Notes: generated from the letters alone by a model not told the origin. Positions 18,101-26,701 are shown, counted from the stretch's first letter. The stretch is DNA of 64,000 bases from Cupriavidus nantongensis (GCF_001598055.1 NZ_CP014845.1:806001-870000), one strand, 5' to 3'. Numbers and translations: made by a program.

Positions 18101-18291
18101 CGCTGGTGCCCTTGCTGGTATCGGCCGACGCGCCCGGCAAGGAAATCCTGCATCCGGTGGCGGTGGTGATCTTCGGCGGGCTGGTCAGTTCGACGCTGCT
18201 CGATTCCATGCTGACGCCGCTGGCGTTCTGGTTGTTCGGGCGCCGCCCGCTGCAGCGGATCCTGTCGCAGCAGCCGGAGGATACGTATTGA
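15187..18291 (+). CDS. CzcA-like heavy-metal efflux RND permease
   Basis: A 1034-residue inner-membrane proton/metal antiporter of the HME-RND family, of usual length. The first transmembrane helix ([20 protein letters not shown]) and two large periplasmic loops are present, and the membrane helices fall in two groups (about 337-540 and 855-1020). TM4 reads [18 protein letters not shown] (about residues 396-413). The paired Asp (DD) and the trailing Asp are proton-relay candidates, but this differs from the DG(A/T)V pattern of classical CzcA. Co/Zn/Cd specificity therefore cannot be assumed. It lies 9 bp behind the adaptor gene. Confidence 0.9.
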   Translation: MFNWIVRASLGNRLLVLAFALILMVYGGLTAWRTPVDVFPDLNKPLVTVITEAGGMAPQEVELLVSFPIETALNGMPGVTRVRSVSGVGLSIVYAEFDWGSDIYRNRQLVSERLALVKEQLPGGLTPILGPVSSIMGEIMLIALPIDPARASPMQAREYADFVLRPRLLSVPGVSQVIPIGGEVRQLRVEPDTVRMAQFGVRLAQVQGALQDFAANTSGGFIDLNGREYLIRNLGRTNRIDDLKGVAVAYKDGAPVLLEQVAGVRYAAALKRGDAGFNGKPAVIVSVQKQPAADTVRLTRDLEAALGELKQGLPQGLSAPQVLFRQADFIEASIGNVVEALRDGAIMVTVILFAFLLSARTTAISLVAIPLSLAVSALAFHLLGQSINVMTLGGLAIAIGELVDDAIVDVENIQRRLRQRAAMDDPPSVLETIWRASVEVRSGIVYATLVVVLVFMPLFALPGIEGRLFAPLGIAYIVSILASMLVSMTVTPVLSYYLLPRMKRLEHPDSPLVAWLKRVDARILDWSFPRARAVLSVAAVAVVLAAATVPWLPRAFLPGFNEGSMVMSLMLNPGTSLTEANRIGALAETLIRQVPEVTRVGRRTGRAELDEHAEGVHASEIDIDLKPSARSREQVMAAIRAQLAGLPASVAIGQPISHRLDHLLSGVRAQIALKIYGDDLDTLRGLAENVRGHLASIPGLVDITVERQVLIPQVNVRLDYRKAAQYGIPAGEALKALQTLSDGTRVTQLIDGVRRHDLVVRLPDSGRTPQDLSRVMLDSPRGAVPLSAIASVEEGDGPNQIGRENGRRRIVVYANTDGSDMSQIVGAVREAAARAGLPGGYFVSIEGQFQAQEHATRRIVLLSLVSLALIYLVLYSRYRSATLTLVIMANIPFALIGSVIAMWLAGLSLSVASMVGFITLTGIATRNGILKVSHYINLCRFEGETFGIPMIVRGSLERLTPVLMTALVAAFALVPLLVSADAPGKEILHPVAVVIFGGLVSSTLLDSMLTPLAFWLFGRRPLQRILSQQPEDTY

Positions 18292-18343
18292 TTGAGGGCT
18301 TGGGCGGCGGCGCCCGCAAGCCGCTGCAGCAACGGAGTAAGCG

Positions 18344-18730
18344 ATGAAGAAACAGATCTCGGCCATGGTGCTGGCCGCCAGTCTCGCACTGTCAGGGGTT
18401 TCCGGCGTGGCCATGGCGCACGGCGCCAAGCCTGCGCAATATGGCGGCATCGTGCAGGTCGCCGGCGACCTGCAGTTCGAACTGGTCAACCGGGATGGCG
18501 CGGTGACGATTTATGTCGACGACCATGACAGGAAGCTGCCGGTGGCCGGCGCCAGCGGCAAGCTGACGGTGCTGACCGGCACCCGCAAGACCGAAACGGC
18601 GCTGAACCCGGGCGCGGACAATGCGCTGGTCGCGGCAGATAAGCTGCAACTGCAGGCCGGCTCCAAGCTGGTGGCGACGATCCGGTTTGCGGACGGCAAG
18701 ACCGTGACGGCGCGCTTTGTGGCGAAATGA
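18344..18730 (+). CDS. Exported small protein, end of metal efflux operon
   Basis: A 128-residue protein with a clear signal peptide (MKKQISAMVLAASLALSGVSGVAMA as the exported leader, likely cleavage before HGAKPAQYGG). The mature part is about 100 residues and predicted all-beta, with HDRKLPVAGASGKLTV and a Lys-rich end. It follows the RND pump by 52 bp on the same strand with an AAGCG/GGAG-type ribosome site. The histidine at the mature N-terminus echoes the metal-binding style of the operon, and a periplasmic metal chaperone is a guess. No domain family recognised. Confidence 0.7.
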   Translation: MKKQISAMVLAASLALSGVSGVAMAHGAKPAQYGGIVQVAGDLQFELVNRDGAVTIYVDDHDRKLPVAGASGKLTVLTGTRKTETALNPGADNALVAADKLQLQAGSKLVATIRFADGKTVTARFVAK

Positions 18731-18799
18731 CGGGCGTTCCCTTGACTCTCTGCATTACCAGGCAACACTTGAAAGAATCGCTGCTGAGCAGGAGGCGCC

Positions 18800-19684
18800 A
18801 TGGACCGCCGCAAACTCATTCTGAACGGTGTGCAACTGGGCGCCAGCCTGGTCATGGCGCCGCTGCTGACCGTCGCTGCTGCGACGGCGCAACCAGCGTC
18901 CAGTCCCGCGGCGAGGCCCGCCGTAACGCCCGCCCAACGAAGCCGCGGACGTAAGTCCCGCATCTTCATCACTGGTTCGTCCGACGGTCTCGGCCATGCG
19001 GCGGCGCGGACGCTGCTCGGCGACGGGCATGAGGTCGTGGTGCACGTCCGCTCCCAGGCGCGGCTGCCCGCCGTCAGGGAGCTTGTGGAGCGGGGTGCCA
19101 TCGCGACCATCGGCGATCTTTCCGACCTGGAGCAGACACGGGACCTGGCCCGGCAGGTCAACGCCATTGGCACGATGGACGCGGTGATCCACAACGCGGG
19201 GATACTGTCGGGGCCCCAGGTCCTGATGGTCAACGTCGTCGCGCCGTACCTGCTGACGGCGCTGATCCGGCGCCCCAGGCGGCTGATCTACCTGAGCAGC
19301 AGCATGCACAAAGGTGGCCGGGTCAGTCTTGACGGCATCGACTGGTCCGGGCGTACCGGGACAGCCGGCTATTCGGAAAGCAAGCTTTTCATCACGACCC
19401 TGTCGGCAGCCGTGGCGCGGCTGTGGCCCGACGTGTACAGCAACGCAGTCGATCCTGGCTGGGTTCCCACCAAGATGGGTGGCGCGAATGCGCCGGACGA
19501 CCTTCGCCAGGGACATCTGACCCAGGAGTGGCTGGCGGCCAGCAACGATCCGCGGGCGCTGACCAGCGGCGGGTATTGGTACCACCAGCGGTTGCAGGAG
19601 CCGCACGCCGTCGTCCGCGACCCGAAATATCAAAATCGGTTGCTGGGCGAGCTGGCCCGCGTGACAGGAACAAGACTGGTCTGA
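18800..19684 (+). CDS. Short-chain dehydrogenase with an export-type N-terminus
   Basis: A 294-residue SDR. After about 50 N-terminal residues it shows FITGSSDGLGHAAA (cofactor loop), HNAG (about residues 132-135), the active-site serine region IYLSSSM and the YSESK catalytic Tyr/Lys pair. The N-terminus is odd: MDRRKLILNGVQLGASLVMA with an Ala-rich tail looks like a twin-arginine signal peptide, which cytoplasmic SDRs lack. The ATG at 18800 has a GGAGGCGCC ribosome site. Tat export of a folded NAD(P)-bound enzyme is inferred. Substrate unknown, and the gene is not obviously tied to the metal operon upstream. Confidence 0.8.
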   Translation: MDRRKLILNGVQLGASLVMAPLLTVAAATAQPASSPAARPAVTPAQRSRGRKSRIFITGSSDGLGHAAARTLLGDGHEVVVHVRSQARLPAVRELVERGAIATIGDLSDLEQTRDLARQVNAIGTMDAVIHNAGILSGPQVLMVNVVAPYLLTALIRRPRRLIYLSSSMHKGGRVSLDGIDWSGRTGTAGYSESKLFITTLSAAVARLWPDVYSNAVDPGWVPTKMGGANAPDDLRQGHLTQEWLAASNDPRALTSGGYWYHQRLQEPHAVVRDPKYQNRLLGELARVTGTRLV

Positions 19685-19819
19685 TGCCGGAGATCCGGCG
19701 AGAGCGTTCGGACTACGCCTTAATCGACACACAACTTACGGAGAAGTAGTTCATACGGCACAGCTTGCGGCGGCCCAGCATACGTACTTTCACCTAATGC
19801 TGCATTGCGACAATTCTTT

Positions 19820-19828
19820 TGCTACAAT
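19820..19828 (+). promoter_or_regulatory. Extended -10 promoter before the 61-residue gene
   Basis: TGCTACAAT is a TGn-extended -10 (TACAAT, 19823-19828), 42 bp before the start codon at 19871. The -35 region is weak (TGCATT at 19801-19806, 16 bp spacing), as is usual with an extended -10. Confidence 0.55.
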
Positions 19829-19870
19829 CAGGGAAAACCCCATAAGGGTAATCCCGAAAGGAAGGACGCC

Positions 19871-20056
19871 ATGAACACCCAATCCGATATCAAGCTGACC
19901 GATCAACTGGAACGCCAACTCATCGAGCGCGAGCTCGGCACGCAAAGCCTGGGCTTCGCCCACGACGTCAAGCGCGCCATCGCCACCGTGCAGTCGGTGA
20001 TCGAGCGCCTGCAAAGCCAGGCCCGCAAGGCCAAGGTGGTTTACGCCAACGGCTGA
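19871..20056 (+). CDS. Small uncharacterised protein (61 residues)
   Basis: MNTQSDIKLTDQLERQLIER opens a mostly helical, charged, soluble 61-residue protein with no Cys and no membrane segment. It has its own AT-rich leader, extended -10 promoter, a GAAAGGAAGG ribosome site 6-10 bp before ATG, and a terminator hairpin after the stop. It is therefore a convincing independent gene despite its size. No family recognised; the helical heptad-like pattern in the second half (VKRAIATVQSVIERLQSQAR) suggests self-association. Confidence 0.7.
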   Translation: MNTQSDIKLTDQLERQLIERELGTQSLGFAHDVKRAIATVQSVIERLQSQARKAKVVYANG

Positions 20057-20107
20057 TCGCTGGCTCCAGCAGTACGGTAGTTGCGGCCCGTCCGGGCTGC
20101 GTTGAAG

Positions 20108-20157
20108 AACCGGCCATACGTGCGCCCGCCCGGGTGAAACGCGGCCGGTTTTGTTTT
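20108..20157 (+). terminator. Rho-independent-type terminator
   Basis: AACCGGCC (20108-20115) pairs with GGCCGGTT (20143-20150), followed by TTGTTTTG. The inner loop can pair further (GCCCGCCCGGG). It closes the 61-residue gene's transcript. Confidence 0.65.
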
Positions 20158-20282
20158 GCCTGTGGCACTGGAGCGCTTTGTGAGCAACCTTCACAAGGCT
20201 TGCCAGCGCTTTTCGTTTTGCCGCGGCGGCGGGCACGGCTATCTTGGATGCCTTTCCTGAACCTGATCCGCCCGACCGCCCC

Positions 20283-21158
20283 ATGTCCCCGCTTGTGCTG
20301 CTGTGCCTGTTGATCACCTATGTGGTCTGGGGCACCACCTACCTGGCGATCCGCTTTACGCTGGAGAGCTTTCCGCCGCTGTTCATGATGGGCACGCGCT
20401 TCCTGTGCGCGGGCCTGCTGCTGGCCGCGTGGCTGGCGTGGCGCGGCACGCCGATGCCATCGGCGCGGCAATTGCGTCATTGCGCGGTGCCGGCTTTGTT
20501 TCTGCTGGTGGGCGGCATGGGTCTCACTGCCATTGCCGAGCAGACCATTTCCTCGGGCGCCACCACGGTAATGATCGGGTCGATGCCGATCTTCGCGCTG
20601 ATCTGGGGCGCGTGCTTCGGCAACCGGCCGAAGTGGTATGAGTATGTGGCGATCGCCATCGGCAGCGCCGGCATCCTGGTGCTGACCGCGGGCGCGGAGT
20701 TCCAGGTCAGTGCCGGTGGCGTGGTGGCGTTGCTGCTGGCGGTGGCGAGCTGGTCCTTCGGCTCGCAGCTGGCGCGCCGGCTGGACCTGCCGCCGGGGGC
20801 GGCGGCGTTTGCCGCGGAGATGGTGATCGGCGGCGCGGTGCTGATGGCGCTGTCGCTGCTGCGGCAGGAGCCGTGGCCGCCTTCCGTCAGCGCGCAGGCC
20901 GGCTGGGCCTGGGTCTACCTGGTAGTGGCGGGGTCGCTGGTGGCTTTCTCCGCCTACATGTACCTGGTCTCGACGGTCAGCCAGACGCTGGCGGCGAGCT
21001 ATGTCTACGTGAATCCGCCGGTGGCACTGGCCATGGGCGCGTGGCTGGGCGGCGAGCAGATCGCGCCGCAGACGCTGGGCGCGGTGGTGCTGATCCTGGC
21101 GGCGCTGCTGGTGCTGAGCCTGGGTACGCTACGGACGGCGCGGGCCCAGGCGGCCTGA
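20283..21158 (+). CDS. EamA/DMT-family permease
   Basis: A 291-residue inner-membrane transporter of the drug/metabolite superfamily. It has ten predicted membrane helices in two EamA repeats; the first begins LLITYVVWGTTYLAIRFTLE and the second WSFGSQLARR. TYVVWGTTYLAIRF is the usual N-terminal signature of YedA-like members. The ATG at 20283 removes a 13-residue proline-rich lead-in that would begin with TTG. Such permeases export amino acids or metabolites; the substrate is not readable. It is convergent with the GntR gene (22 bp between stops). Confidence 0.85.
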   Translation: MSPLVLLCLLITYVVWGTTYLAIRFTLESFPPLFMMGTRFLCAGLLLAAWLAWRGTPMPSARQLRHCAVPALFLLVGGMGLTAIAEQTISSGATTVMIGSMPIFALIWGACFGNRPKWYEYVAIAIGSAGILVLTAGAEFQVSAGGVVALLLAVASWSFGSQLARRLDLPPGAAAFAAEMVIGGAVLMALSLLRQEPWPPSVSAQAGWAWVYLVVAGSLVAFSAYMYLVSTVSQTLAASYVYVNPPVALAMGAWLGGEQIAPQTLGAVVLILAALLVLSLGTLRTARAQAA

Positions 21159-21180
21159 TGGCGCAGTGCGGGCGGGGGCC

Positions 21181-21873
21181 TCAGCTACCCGACTGCTCCT
21201 GGATCCACAGCGACAGCCGCACCTTGTAGGCCTGCTGGATATGCCGGCGCGCAATCTGCTCGGCCAGCGTCGGATCGCGCTGTTCCAGCGCTTCGACCAG
21301 CGAGATGTGCTCTTCGTACGAGCTGCGCGCGCGCCCCGGCACCGCCAGCGTGGTGCGGCCCAGCAGCGCCATCGACTCATGCAGCGAGCGCAGTGTCTTC
21401 AGCAGGTAGCGGTTGTGGGCGCAGCGGTGCAGGGTTTCATGGAACAGCCGGTTGTTCAGCGCGAGCCGGTCGGGATCGTCGGCGATGGCGAGATCGCGCT
21501 CGACGATATCGCGCAGCAGCGAGATCTCGACGTCGGTGGCGTGGCGCGCGGCCAGCGCGGCAGCGGTGCCCTCCAGCACTTCGCGCATCACGTACAGCTC
21601 GCTGACCATGCTGGCGTCGAGCTGCGTCACCATCATGCCGCGGTTGGGCTCGTTGACGACCAGGCCCTCGGATTCCAGCCTGGACAGCGCTTCGCGCACC
21701 GGCGTGCGCGACAGTCCCAGCGATTCGGCGAGTTCCACCTCGCGCAGCCGGGTGCCGGGGGAAAGCTGGCCGGCCTGGATGGCGGCGCGTAGCTGCTGGT
21801 AGGCGCGCTCCGAGCGCGGGAGCGATGCAGCCTGGCCGCTCTCGGCGGCGCCGGCGAACTCTTGAGAAATCAT
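21181..21873 (-). CDS. GntR-family (FadR subfamily) transcriptional regulator
   Basis: A 230-residue regulator with an N-terminal winged helix (RLREVELAESLGLSRTPVRE, about residues 41-60) and a C-terminal all-helical FCD ligand-binding domain. In the FCD domain the pattern LFHETLHRCAHN and a later EEHISLVEALEQRD supply the His/Asp metal or ligand residues. The target is not evident: the neighbours are a DMT permease and opgD, and no copy of the oxalate-regulon operator lies near it. It is distinct from the GntR at 25956. Confidence 0.87.
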   Translation of the reverse strand: MISQEFAGAAESGQAASLPRSERAYQQLRAAIQAGQLSPGTRLREVELAESLGLSRTPVREALSRLESEGLVVNEPNRGMMVTQLDASMVSELYVMREVLEGTAAALAARHATDVEISLLRDIVERDLAIADDPDRLALNNRLFHETLHRCAHNRYLLKTLRSLHESMALLGRTTLAVPGRARSSYEEHISLVEALEQRDPTLAEQIARRHIQQAYKVRLSLWIQEQSGS

Positions 21874-22013
21874 GTGAGGCTGGCGGATGCAGTGGAACTG
21901 TCGTAGCCAGCCATCATACCCGCTCGCGCACGCCTGACATCACGCTGACGCAATAAGGTGTAAAGGGGCCGGCGCGGCGCCAGCCCGGCGCGGCGCGGTG
22001 ACCGAAAAGGGCG

Positions 22014-23627
22014 TCAGCCCGCCGGCGACTGGAACGGGTGGTACTGGTACAGCCAGGTTTCCGACAGCGGCTTGCCGTTCAGGCGCAGGAACAGCCGCAG
22101 GTCGACCGGCTGGGTGCCGTCGGTGGTCAGGTCGAACTGGGCGCGCCAGTGGCCGGCCACGCCATTGGGCACGGCTTCGGTGAAGACGTAGGAGAAGGTG
22201 CCGCGCGAGGCGGTCAGCACCGCTTCGGGCTTGACGCCGAAAGGCAGTTTCTCCAGCGGCGCGCCCTTGAACTCGACCATGAACTTGCGCACGCCCTTGG
22301 GCCGCGGCTGGCCGGGCTGGCCGCCGTTGCCGAGGCGTGTGGCCACGCAGCGCGCCAGCGGGGTCGGGTAGGGCTCGTCGGCGGCCCAGTGCAGCCGGTA
22401 GCGCAGCCGGTAGGTGTTGCCGGCCTTGGCCGGCGCCTTGGGCACCCACATGGCGACGATGTTGTCGTGGATCTCGTCGTCGGTGCGCAGCTCCACCAGC
22501 TGCACCGAGCCGGCACCCCAGCCATCGCGGGGCTCCACCCACAGGCTCGGGCGGCGGTCGTAGTTGACGCCGTCCTGGTAATGGTCGAACAGGCGGTCGC
22601 GCTGCAGCAGGCCGAAGCCCTTCGGGTTGTCGTCCGAGAAGGCCGACGCCGTGGTCTGCGGCGGGTTGTTGAGCGGGCGCCAGATATGCTCGCCGGCGCC
22701 GTTCCACAGCGCGAGGCCGTCGGAGTCATGCACTTCGGGGCGCCAGTCGACCGCGGTGCCCTTGATGCTTTCGGAGAACCAGTACATCGAGGTCAGCGGC
22801 GCCAGCCCCAGTCGGGCCACGTCCTTGCGCAGGAACAGCACGCATTCGACGTCCATAATCACGGCCTTGGCGCGCTGCATGACGAAGCGGTAGGCGCCGG
22901 AGATGCTGGGCCCATCGAGTAGCGCGTAGACCGTGACGGTGTCGCTGTTGCCCTCGGGAGTCTCGAACCAGAAGTGGGTAAAGGCTGGGAATTCTTCCTG
23001 CTTGCCGGCTTCGGCCACGTCGATGGCGATGCCGCGCGCGGACAGGCCGTACTGGTACAGCTCGCCGATGGCGCGGAAATACGAGGCGCCGAGGAAGGCG
23101 ACCCAGTCGTTCTTGCGCCAGTCGCGGGTCTTCTGGTCGCCCAGGCGGCTTTCCTGGAAGCGGAAGCCGGCAAAGCCGCTGCCCGGCGGCAGCTTGTGCG
23201 CGGGGCTGTCGGCCGGCATGTCGAAGTAGGCATCGTCATAGACGATCTCGCGGGCCTTGCCGGGACCGCCTTTGGCGCGCTCGATCACATGCATGCGCAC
23301 CGGGCTGCGGAAGTAGGTGCCGAGATGGAAGAACGTGACCGGGAACTGGCCGGGGCCGCTGGCAAAGAGCGCGTCCTCGGTGCGGAAGCGGATCTTGCCG
23401 TGGGCGTCGTAGTCGATGCGGGACAGCACGTCCGCGGGCGGCGCGGGCGGCGGTGCGTAGGGCTTGCCGGCCAGCGCGCGGGCGCGCTCGATCAGGGCGT
23501 CGAAGCCGAACGGCTGGGCCTCGCCCAGCTTGATCCGGCTGGCTGCCAGCACCGATGGGGTAATGCCGAGGGCGGCAAGCGCGGCGGAGGCGGTGGCGGA
23601 GACCAGCAGGGTTCGGCGGTTCATCAT
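22014..23627 (-). CDS. opgD: Glucan biosynthesis protein D (periplasmic)
   Basis: A 537-residue MdoG/OpgD-family protein that shapes the backbone of osmoregulated periplasmic glucans. The N-terminus MMNRRTLLVSATASAALAAL is a twin-arginine signal peptide, the feature that separates OpgD from Sec-exported OpgG. Family stretches include FPVTFFHLGTYFRSPVRMHV, VLFLRKDVARLGLAPLTSMY and RDGWGAGSVQLVEL. The start at 23627 is chosen at the signal peptide; 26 further upstream codons were excluded. It is a lone gene on the minus strand. Confidence 0.9.
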   Translation of the reverse strand: MMNRRTLLVSATASAALAALGITPSVLAASRIKLGEAQPFGFDALIERARALAGKPYAPPPAPPADVLSRIDYDAHGKIRFRTEDALFASGPGQFPVTFFHLGTYFRSPVRMHVIERAKGGPGKAREIVYDDAYFDMPADSPAHKLPPGSGFAGFRFQESRLGDQKTRDWRKNDWVAFLGASYFRAIGELYQYGLSARGIAIDVAEAGKQEEFPAFTHFWFETPEGNSDTVTVYALLDGPSISGAYRFVMQRAKAVIMDVECVLFLRKDVARLGLAPLTSMYWFSESIKGTAVDWRPEVHDSDGLALWNGAGEHIWRPLNNPPQTTASAFSDDNPKGFGLLQRDRLFDHYQDGVNYDRRPSLWVEPRDGWGAGSVQLVELRTDDEIHDNIVAMWVPKAPAKAGNTYRLRYRLHWAADEPYPTPLARCVATRLGNGGQPGQPRPKGVRKFMVEFKGAPLEKLPFGVKPEAVLTASRGTFSYVFTEAVPNGVAGHWRAQFDLTTDGTQPVDLRLFLRLNGKPLSETWLYQYHPFQSPAG

Positions 23628-23734
23628 GTGGTGAAAGCGTCCTTTTATTGTCCGGGATTGTGCAGAACTGTAAAAGACGCCGGCGCCGCGGAAAAGTTCG
23701 GACACCCTCTGTTACAGCGGGTGGCGCCGGCGCC

Positions 23735-24517
23735 TCACCGTATTTCGCGCACCTCGCTTGCCTCGCCTGCCTCGCGCGCGGCGCGGCGCTGCCGGCGCCG
23801 TTGCCGTGCCAGCATGTTCAGCCCCTCGACCGCGGCCGAGAACGCCATCGCCGTATAGATGTAGCCCTTGGGCACGTGCGTGCCGAGCCCTTCGGCGATC
23901 AGCGTCATGCCGATCATCATCAGGAAGGCCAGCGCCAGCATCACGATGGTCGGGTTGCGGTTGATGAAGTTGGCCAGCGGCGTCGCCGCGAACAGCATCG
24001 CCATCACCGCCGCGATCACGGCGACGAACATGATCTGCACGTGTTCGGTCATGCCGACCGCGGTGATGATGCTGTCGATCGAAAACACCAGGTCCAGCAC
24101 CAGGATCTGGCCGATGGCCGCGGCAAAGCTGTGCACCGCCTTGGTGGTGCCGCCTTCCTCGCCCTCCTCGGCGGCGGTGACGTGCTGGTGGATTTCACGC
24201 GTGGCCTTCCACACCAGGAAGCCGCCGCCCGCGATCAGGATCAGGTCGCGCCACGACAGGCCATGGCCCAGCACGGTGAAGAGCGGCTGGGTCAGCGTGA
24301 CGATGAAGGCGATGGTCGCCAGCAGGCCCAGGCGCATCAGCAGCGCCAGGCTGATGCCGATCTTGCGGGCTTTTTCCCGCATTTCGATCGGCAGCTTGTT
24401 GGTCAGGATCGAGATGAAGATCAGGTTGTCGATCCCCAGCACGATTTCCATGGCCACCAGCGTGGCCAGTGCCGCCCAGGCGGCGGGATCCTGCAGCAAT
24501 GCCAACGTCGCTTCCAT
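23735..24517 (-). CDS. TerC-family integral membrane protein
   Basis: A 260-residue protein with seven to nine membrane helices. The TerC signatures are [12 protein letters not shown] (residues about 28-39) and [16 protein letters not shown] (about 140-155), whose membrane Asp residues are expected to bind metal ions. The family has been linked to Mn export and to metalation of exoenzymes. The cytoplasmic tail is short and Arg/Ala-rich ([16 protein letters not shown]). Monocistronic on the minus strand and divergent from the panE-like gene. Confidence 0.87.
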   Translation of the reverse strand: MEATLALLQDPAAWAALATLVAMEIVLGIDNLIFISILTNKLPIEMREKARKIGISLALLMRLGLLATIAFIVTLTQPLFTVLGHGLSWRDLILIAGGGFLVWKATREIHQHVTAAEEGEEGGTTKAVHSFAAAIGQILVLDLVFSIDSIITAVGMTEHVQIMFVAVIAAVMAMLFAATPLANFINRNPTIVMLALAFLMMIGMTLIAEGLGTHVPKGYIYTAMAFSAAVEGLNMLARQRRRQRRAAREAGEASEVREIR

Positions 24518-24658
24518 GAGGGCTCCGGAATGATGGGAGGGCGCATGCAGGCTTCATGTTAGCGCAGCGTCGCTTGGCCGCGCAGCTTGTCACAGAAAGA
24601 TAAAAGCGGGTTAGACGGAGTTGCGGCGCAGGTTGCCATGCGCCGGCATGGAATATAG

Positions 24659-24672
24659 TATGTGATATATCA
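24659..24672 (+). promoter_or_regulatory. Oxalate-regulon operator A (before panE-like gene)
   Basis: TATGTGATATATCA contains the palindromic core TGATATATCA (24663-24672), 33 bp before the panE-like start. It follows a possible TATAGT -10 (24654-24659; TTGCCA at 24633, 15 bp spacing), so it would cover the transcription start. One of eight copies in the window. Confidence 0.75.
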
Positions 24673-24705
24673 AAAGATCCAATCGAGCCATCAAGGAGGC
24701 AGCAT

Positions 24706-25683
24706 ATGAAAGTCTGTATCTACGGCGCCGGTGCCATCGGCGGCTATGTCGGGGCGCAGCTGGCGCGCGCGGGGGCCGAGGTCAGCTTCGTCGCGCGCGG
24801 ACCCCATCTCGCGGCGATGCAGGAGCACGGCGTCAAGCTGCTGATCGATGGCGAGGAGCGGGTCGCGCAGGTGCGCTGCACCAGCGATCCGCGTGAACTC
24901 GGGCCGCAGGACTACGTGTTCATCACCCTCAAGGCGCATTCGGTGCCCGGCGTGGTGGACCAGATGCAGCCGCTGCTGGGGCCGGATACCGCGATCGTGA
25001 CCGGCGTCAACGGCATTCCTTACTGGTACTTCTACAAGCACGGCGGCGAGCTGGCCGGCCGCACGCTGGAAAGCGTGGATCCCGGCGGGCGCCAGTGGCA
25101 GCGCCTGGGGCCGGAGCGGGCCATCGGTTGCGTGGTCTATCCGGCCGCCGAAATCATCGCGCCGGGCGTGATCAAGCATGTCTACGGCAAGAAATTCCCG
25201 CTAGGCGAGCCCGACGGCAGCCGCTCCGCGCGCGTGACCCGGCTCAGCGAAATGATGATGGCGGCCGACCTCGACGCCCCGGTGCGCGACAACATCCGCG
25301 ACGAGATCTGGCTCAAGCTGTGGGGCAACCTGTGCTTCAACCCGATCAGCGCGCTGACCCACGCGACGCTCGACGTCATCACCGCCGACCCCGCCACGCG
25401 CGCGCTGTCGCGCCAGATGATGGTGGAGGCGCAGGGCATCGCCGAGCGCTTCGGGGTGAAGTTCCGGGTCGACGTGGAGCGGCGCATCGACGGCGCCGGC
25501 GCCGTCGGCGCGCACAAGACCTCGATGCTGCAGGACCTGGAGGCGGGGCGGGCCATGGAAATCGACCCGCTGCTGACGGTGGTGCAGGAAATGGGGCGGC
25601 TGGTGGGCGCACCGACGCCGATGTGCGACGCGGTGCTGGGCCTGATCAAGCAGCGCGACGCGATGGCGAAGCTGGCCGCCTGA
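24706..25683 (+). CDS. panE2: PanE-family 2-ketoacid reductase; probable oxalyl-CoA reductase
   Basis: A 325-residue ketopantoate reductase-family protein. The NADPH loop is YGAGAIGGYVGAQLARAGAE (residues 5-24); the catalytic-lysine region KLWGNLCFNPISALTH (about 205-220) is typical. An AAGGAGG ribosome site precedes the ATG. It carries an oxalate-regulon operator in front and neighbours gntR, frc and pntAB. In Methylorubrum extorquens a PanE paralogue (PanE2) is the NADPH-linked oxalyl-CoA reductase that turns oxalyl-CoA into glyoxylate. Context makes that role more likely here than pantothenate synthesis. Family is certain; the specific reaction is inference. Confidence 0.8.
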   Translation: MKVCIYGAGAIGGYVGAQLARAGAEVSFVARGPHLAAMQEHGVKLLIDGEERVAQVRCTSDPRELGPQDYVFITLKAHSVPGVVDQMQPLLGPDTAIVTGVNGIPYWYFYKHGGELAGRTLESVDPGGRQWQRLGPERAIGCVVYPAAEIIAPGVIKHVYGKKFPLGEPDGSRSARVTRLSEMMMAADLDAPVRDNIRDEIWLKLWGNLCFNPISALTHATLDVITADPATRALSRQMMVEAQGIAERFGVKFRVDVERRIDGAGAVGAHKTSMLQDLEAGRAMEIDPLLTVVQEMGRLVGAPTPMCDAVLGLIKQRDAMAKLAA

Positions 25684-25726
25684 GGAGCAGAGCAGGGGAC
25701 GCCGACGGGTCAGGCGTCCTCCGCGG

Positions 25727-25765
25727 CGCGAGCCGGCACGCAACGTGACGCTTGCCCGGCTCGCG
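25727..25765 (+). terminator. Hairpins downstream of panE-like gene
   Basis: A 10-bp perfect stem (CGCGAGCCGG at 25727-25736 with CCGGCTCGCG at 25756-25765) follows a smaller one (GGACGCC 25697-25703 with GGCGTCC 25713-25719). There is no T-run, so termination is likely but not of the classic form. Confidence 0.45.
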
Positions 25766-25785
25766 AAGTCGTAAGGCGGGGCGAT

Positions 25786-25800
25786 TGTGATATACCATAT
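25786..25800 (+). promoter_or_regulatory. Oxalate-regulon operator B (before gntR)
   Basis: The core TGATATACCA (25788-25797) differs from the consensus at one base and is followed by TATACGAC. It lies 156 bp before the GntR start, suggesting autoregulation. Confidence 0.6.
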
Positions 25801-25955
25801 ACGACAGGCCGCGCACCGCTTTTGTGCCGATGCATATGGAGCGCGCATCGTTTGATGCGTTTTCATAATGGGTCAGGCGTTTTTGCTAAGCTGTGCAGCA
25901 ATGCGGCGGGCAGCCATTCCGGCGGCCCGGCTGCCGGTCTCACACGAGCACATTC

Positions 25956-26675
25956 ATGTCTGCGCAAAGCCAATCCATCGTCCAGCCCAACGGGCTGTCC
26001 CTGTCGGTACAACCGATCAACGCCGGCGCCAGCCTGCGCGACCAGGCCTACGCCATGCTGCGCCAGGCCATCGCCGACGCCGACATCTACCAGTCGCGCG
26101 ACGAGATCCGGCTGGATGAGCGGGTGCTGAGCGAGGCCATGGGCGTGAGCCGCACGCCGATCCGCGAGGCCATGACGCTGCTGGAGCAGGAAGGCTTCCT
26201 GCGCACCGTGCCGCGGCGCGGCATCTACATCATGCGCAAGACCAAGCGCGAGATCGTCGAGATGATCCAGATGTGGGCCGCGCTCGAAAGCATGGCGGCC
26301 CGGCTGGCCACCGAGAATGCCACCGATGCCGAGATCGCGCAGCTGCGCAGCATGTTCGACAGCTTCCGCGACTCGACGCCAGCCGAGCATATCGAAGAGT
26401 ATTCCGACGCCAATATCGCGTTCCACCAGGCGATCGTGCAACTGTCCAAGTCGCAGATCATCATGGACACGATCCGCAACATCTTTATCCACGTGCGCGC
26501 GATCCGGAAGATGACGATCTCGCAGAGCGACCGCGCGGCAAGGTCGATCGTCGACCATCTGCGCATCATCGAGGCGCTGGAGAGGCGGGACACAGAACTG
26601 GCCGAGCGGCTGGTGCGGCAGCATTCGCTGGACCTCGCCGACTACGTGGAGAAGCACTGCGATTTCCTGGACTGA
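25956..26675 (+). CDS. GntR-family regulator, probable controller of the oxalate regulon
   Basis: A 239-residue FadR-subfamily GntR protein. The winged helix (EIRLDERVLSEAMGVSRTPI, then GFLRTVPRRGIYI) occupies about residues 48-95. The helical FCD ligand domain follows, with NIAFHQAIVQLSKSQI and ARSIVDHLRIIEALERRDTE carrying the usual His/Asp positions. Its own gene is preceded by operator B and followed by operators C and D before frc. No other DNA-binding protein lies inside the 24.6-38 kb block. It is the simplest candidate to bind the eight TGATATATCA sites; ligand probably an oxalate-derived acid or CoA ester (inference). The ATG at 25956 is preferred over upstream in-frame ATG 25893. 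Confidence 0.88.
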   Translation: MSAQSQSIVQPNGLSLSVQPINAGASLRDQAYAMLRQAIADADIYQSRDEIRLDERVLSEAMGVSRTPIREAMTLLEQEGFLRTVPRRGIYIMRKTKREIVEMIQMWAALESMAARLATENATDAEIAQLRSMFDSFRDSTPAEHIEEYSDANIAFHQAIVQLSKSQIIMDTIRNIFIHVRAIRKMTISQSDRAARSIVDHLRIIEALERRDTELAERLVRQHSLDLADYVEKHCDFLD

Positions 26676-26701
26676 AGCAGCCAGGACAAGGTTATGGAAA
26701 G

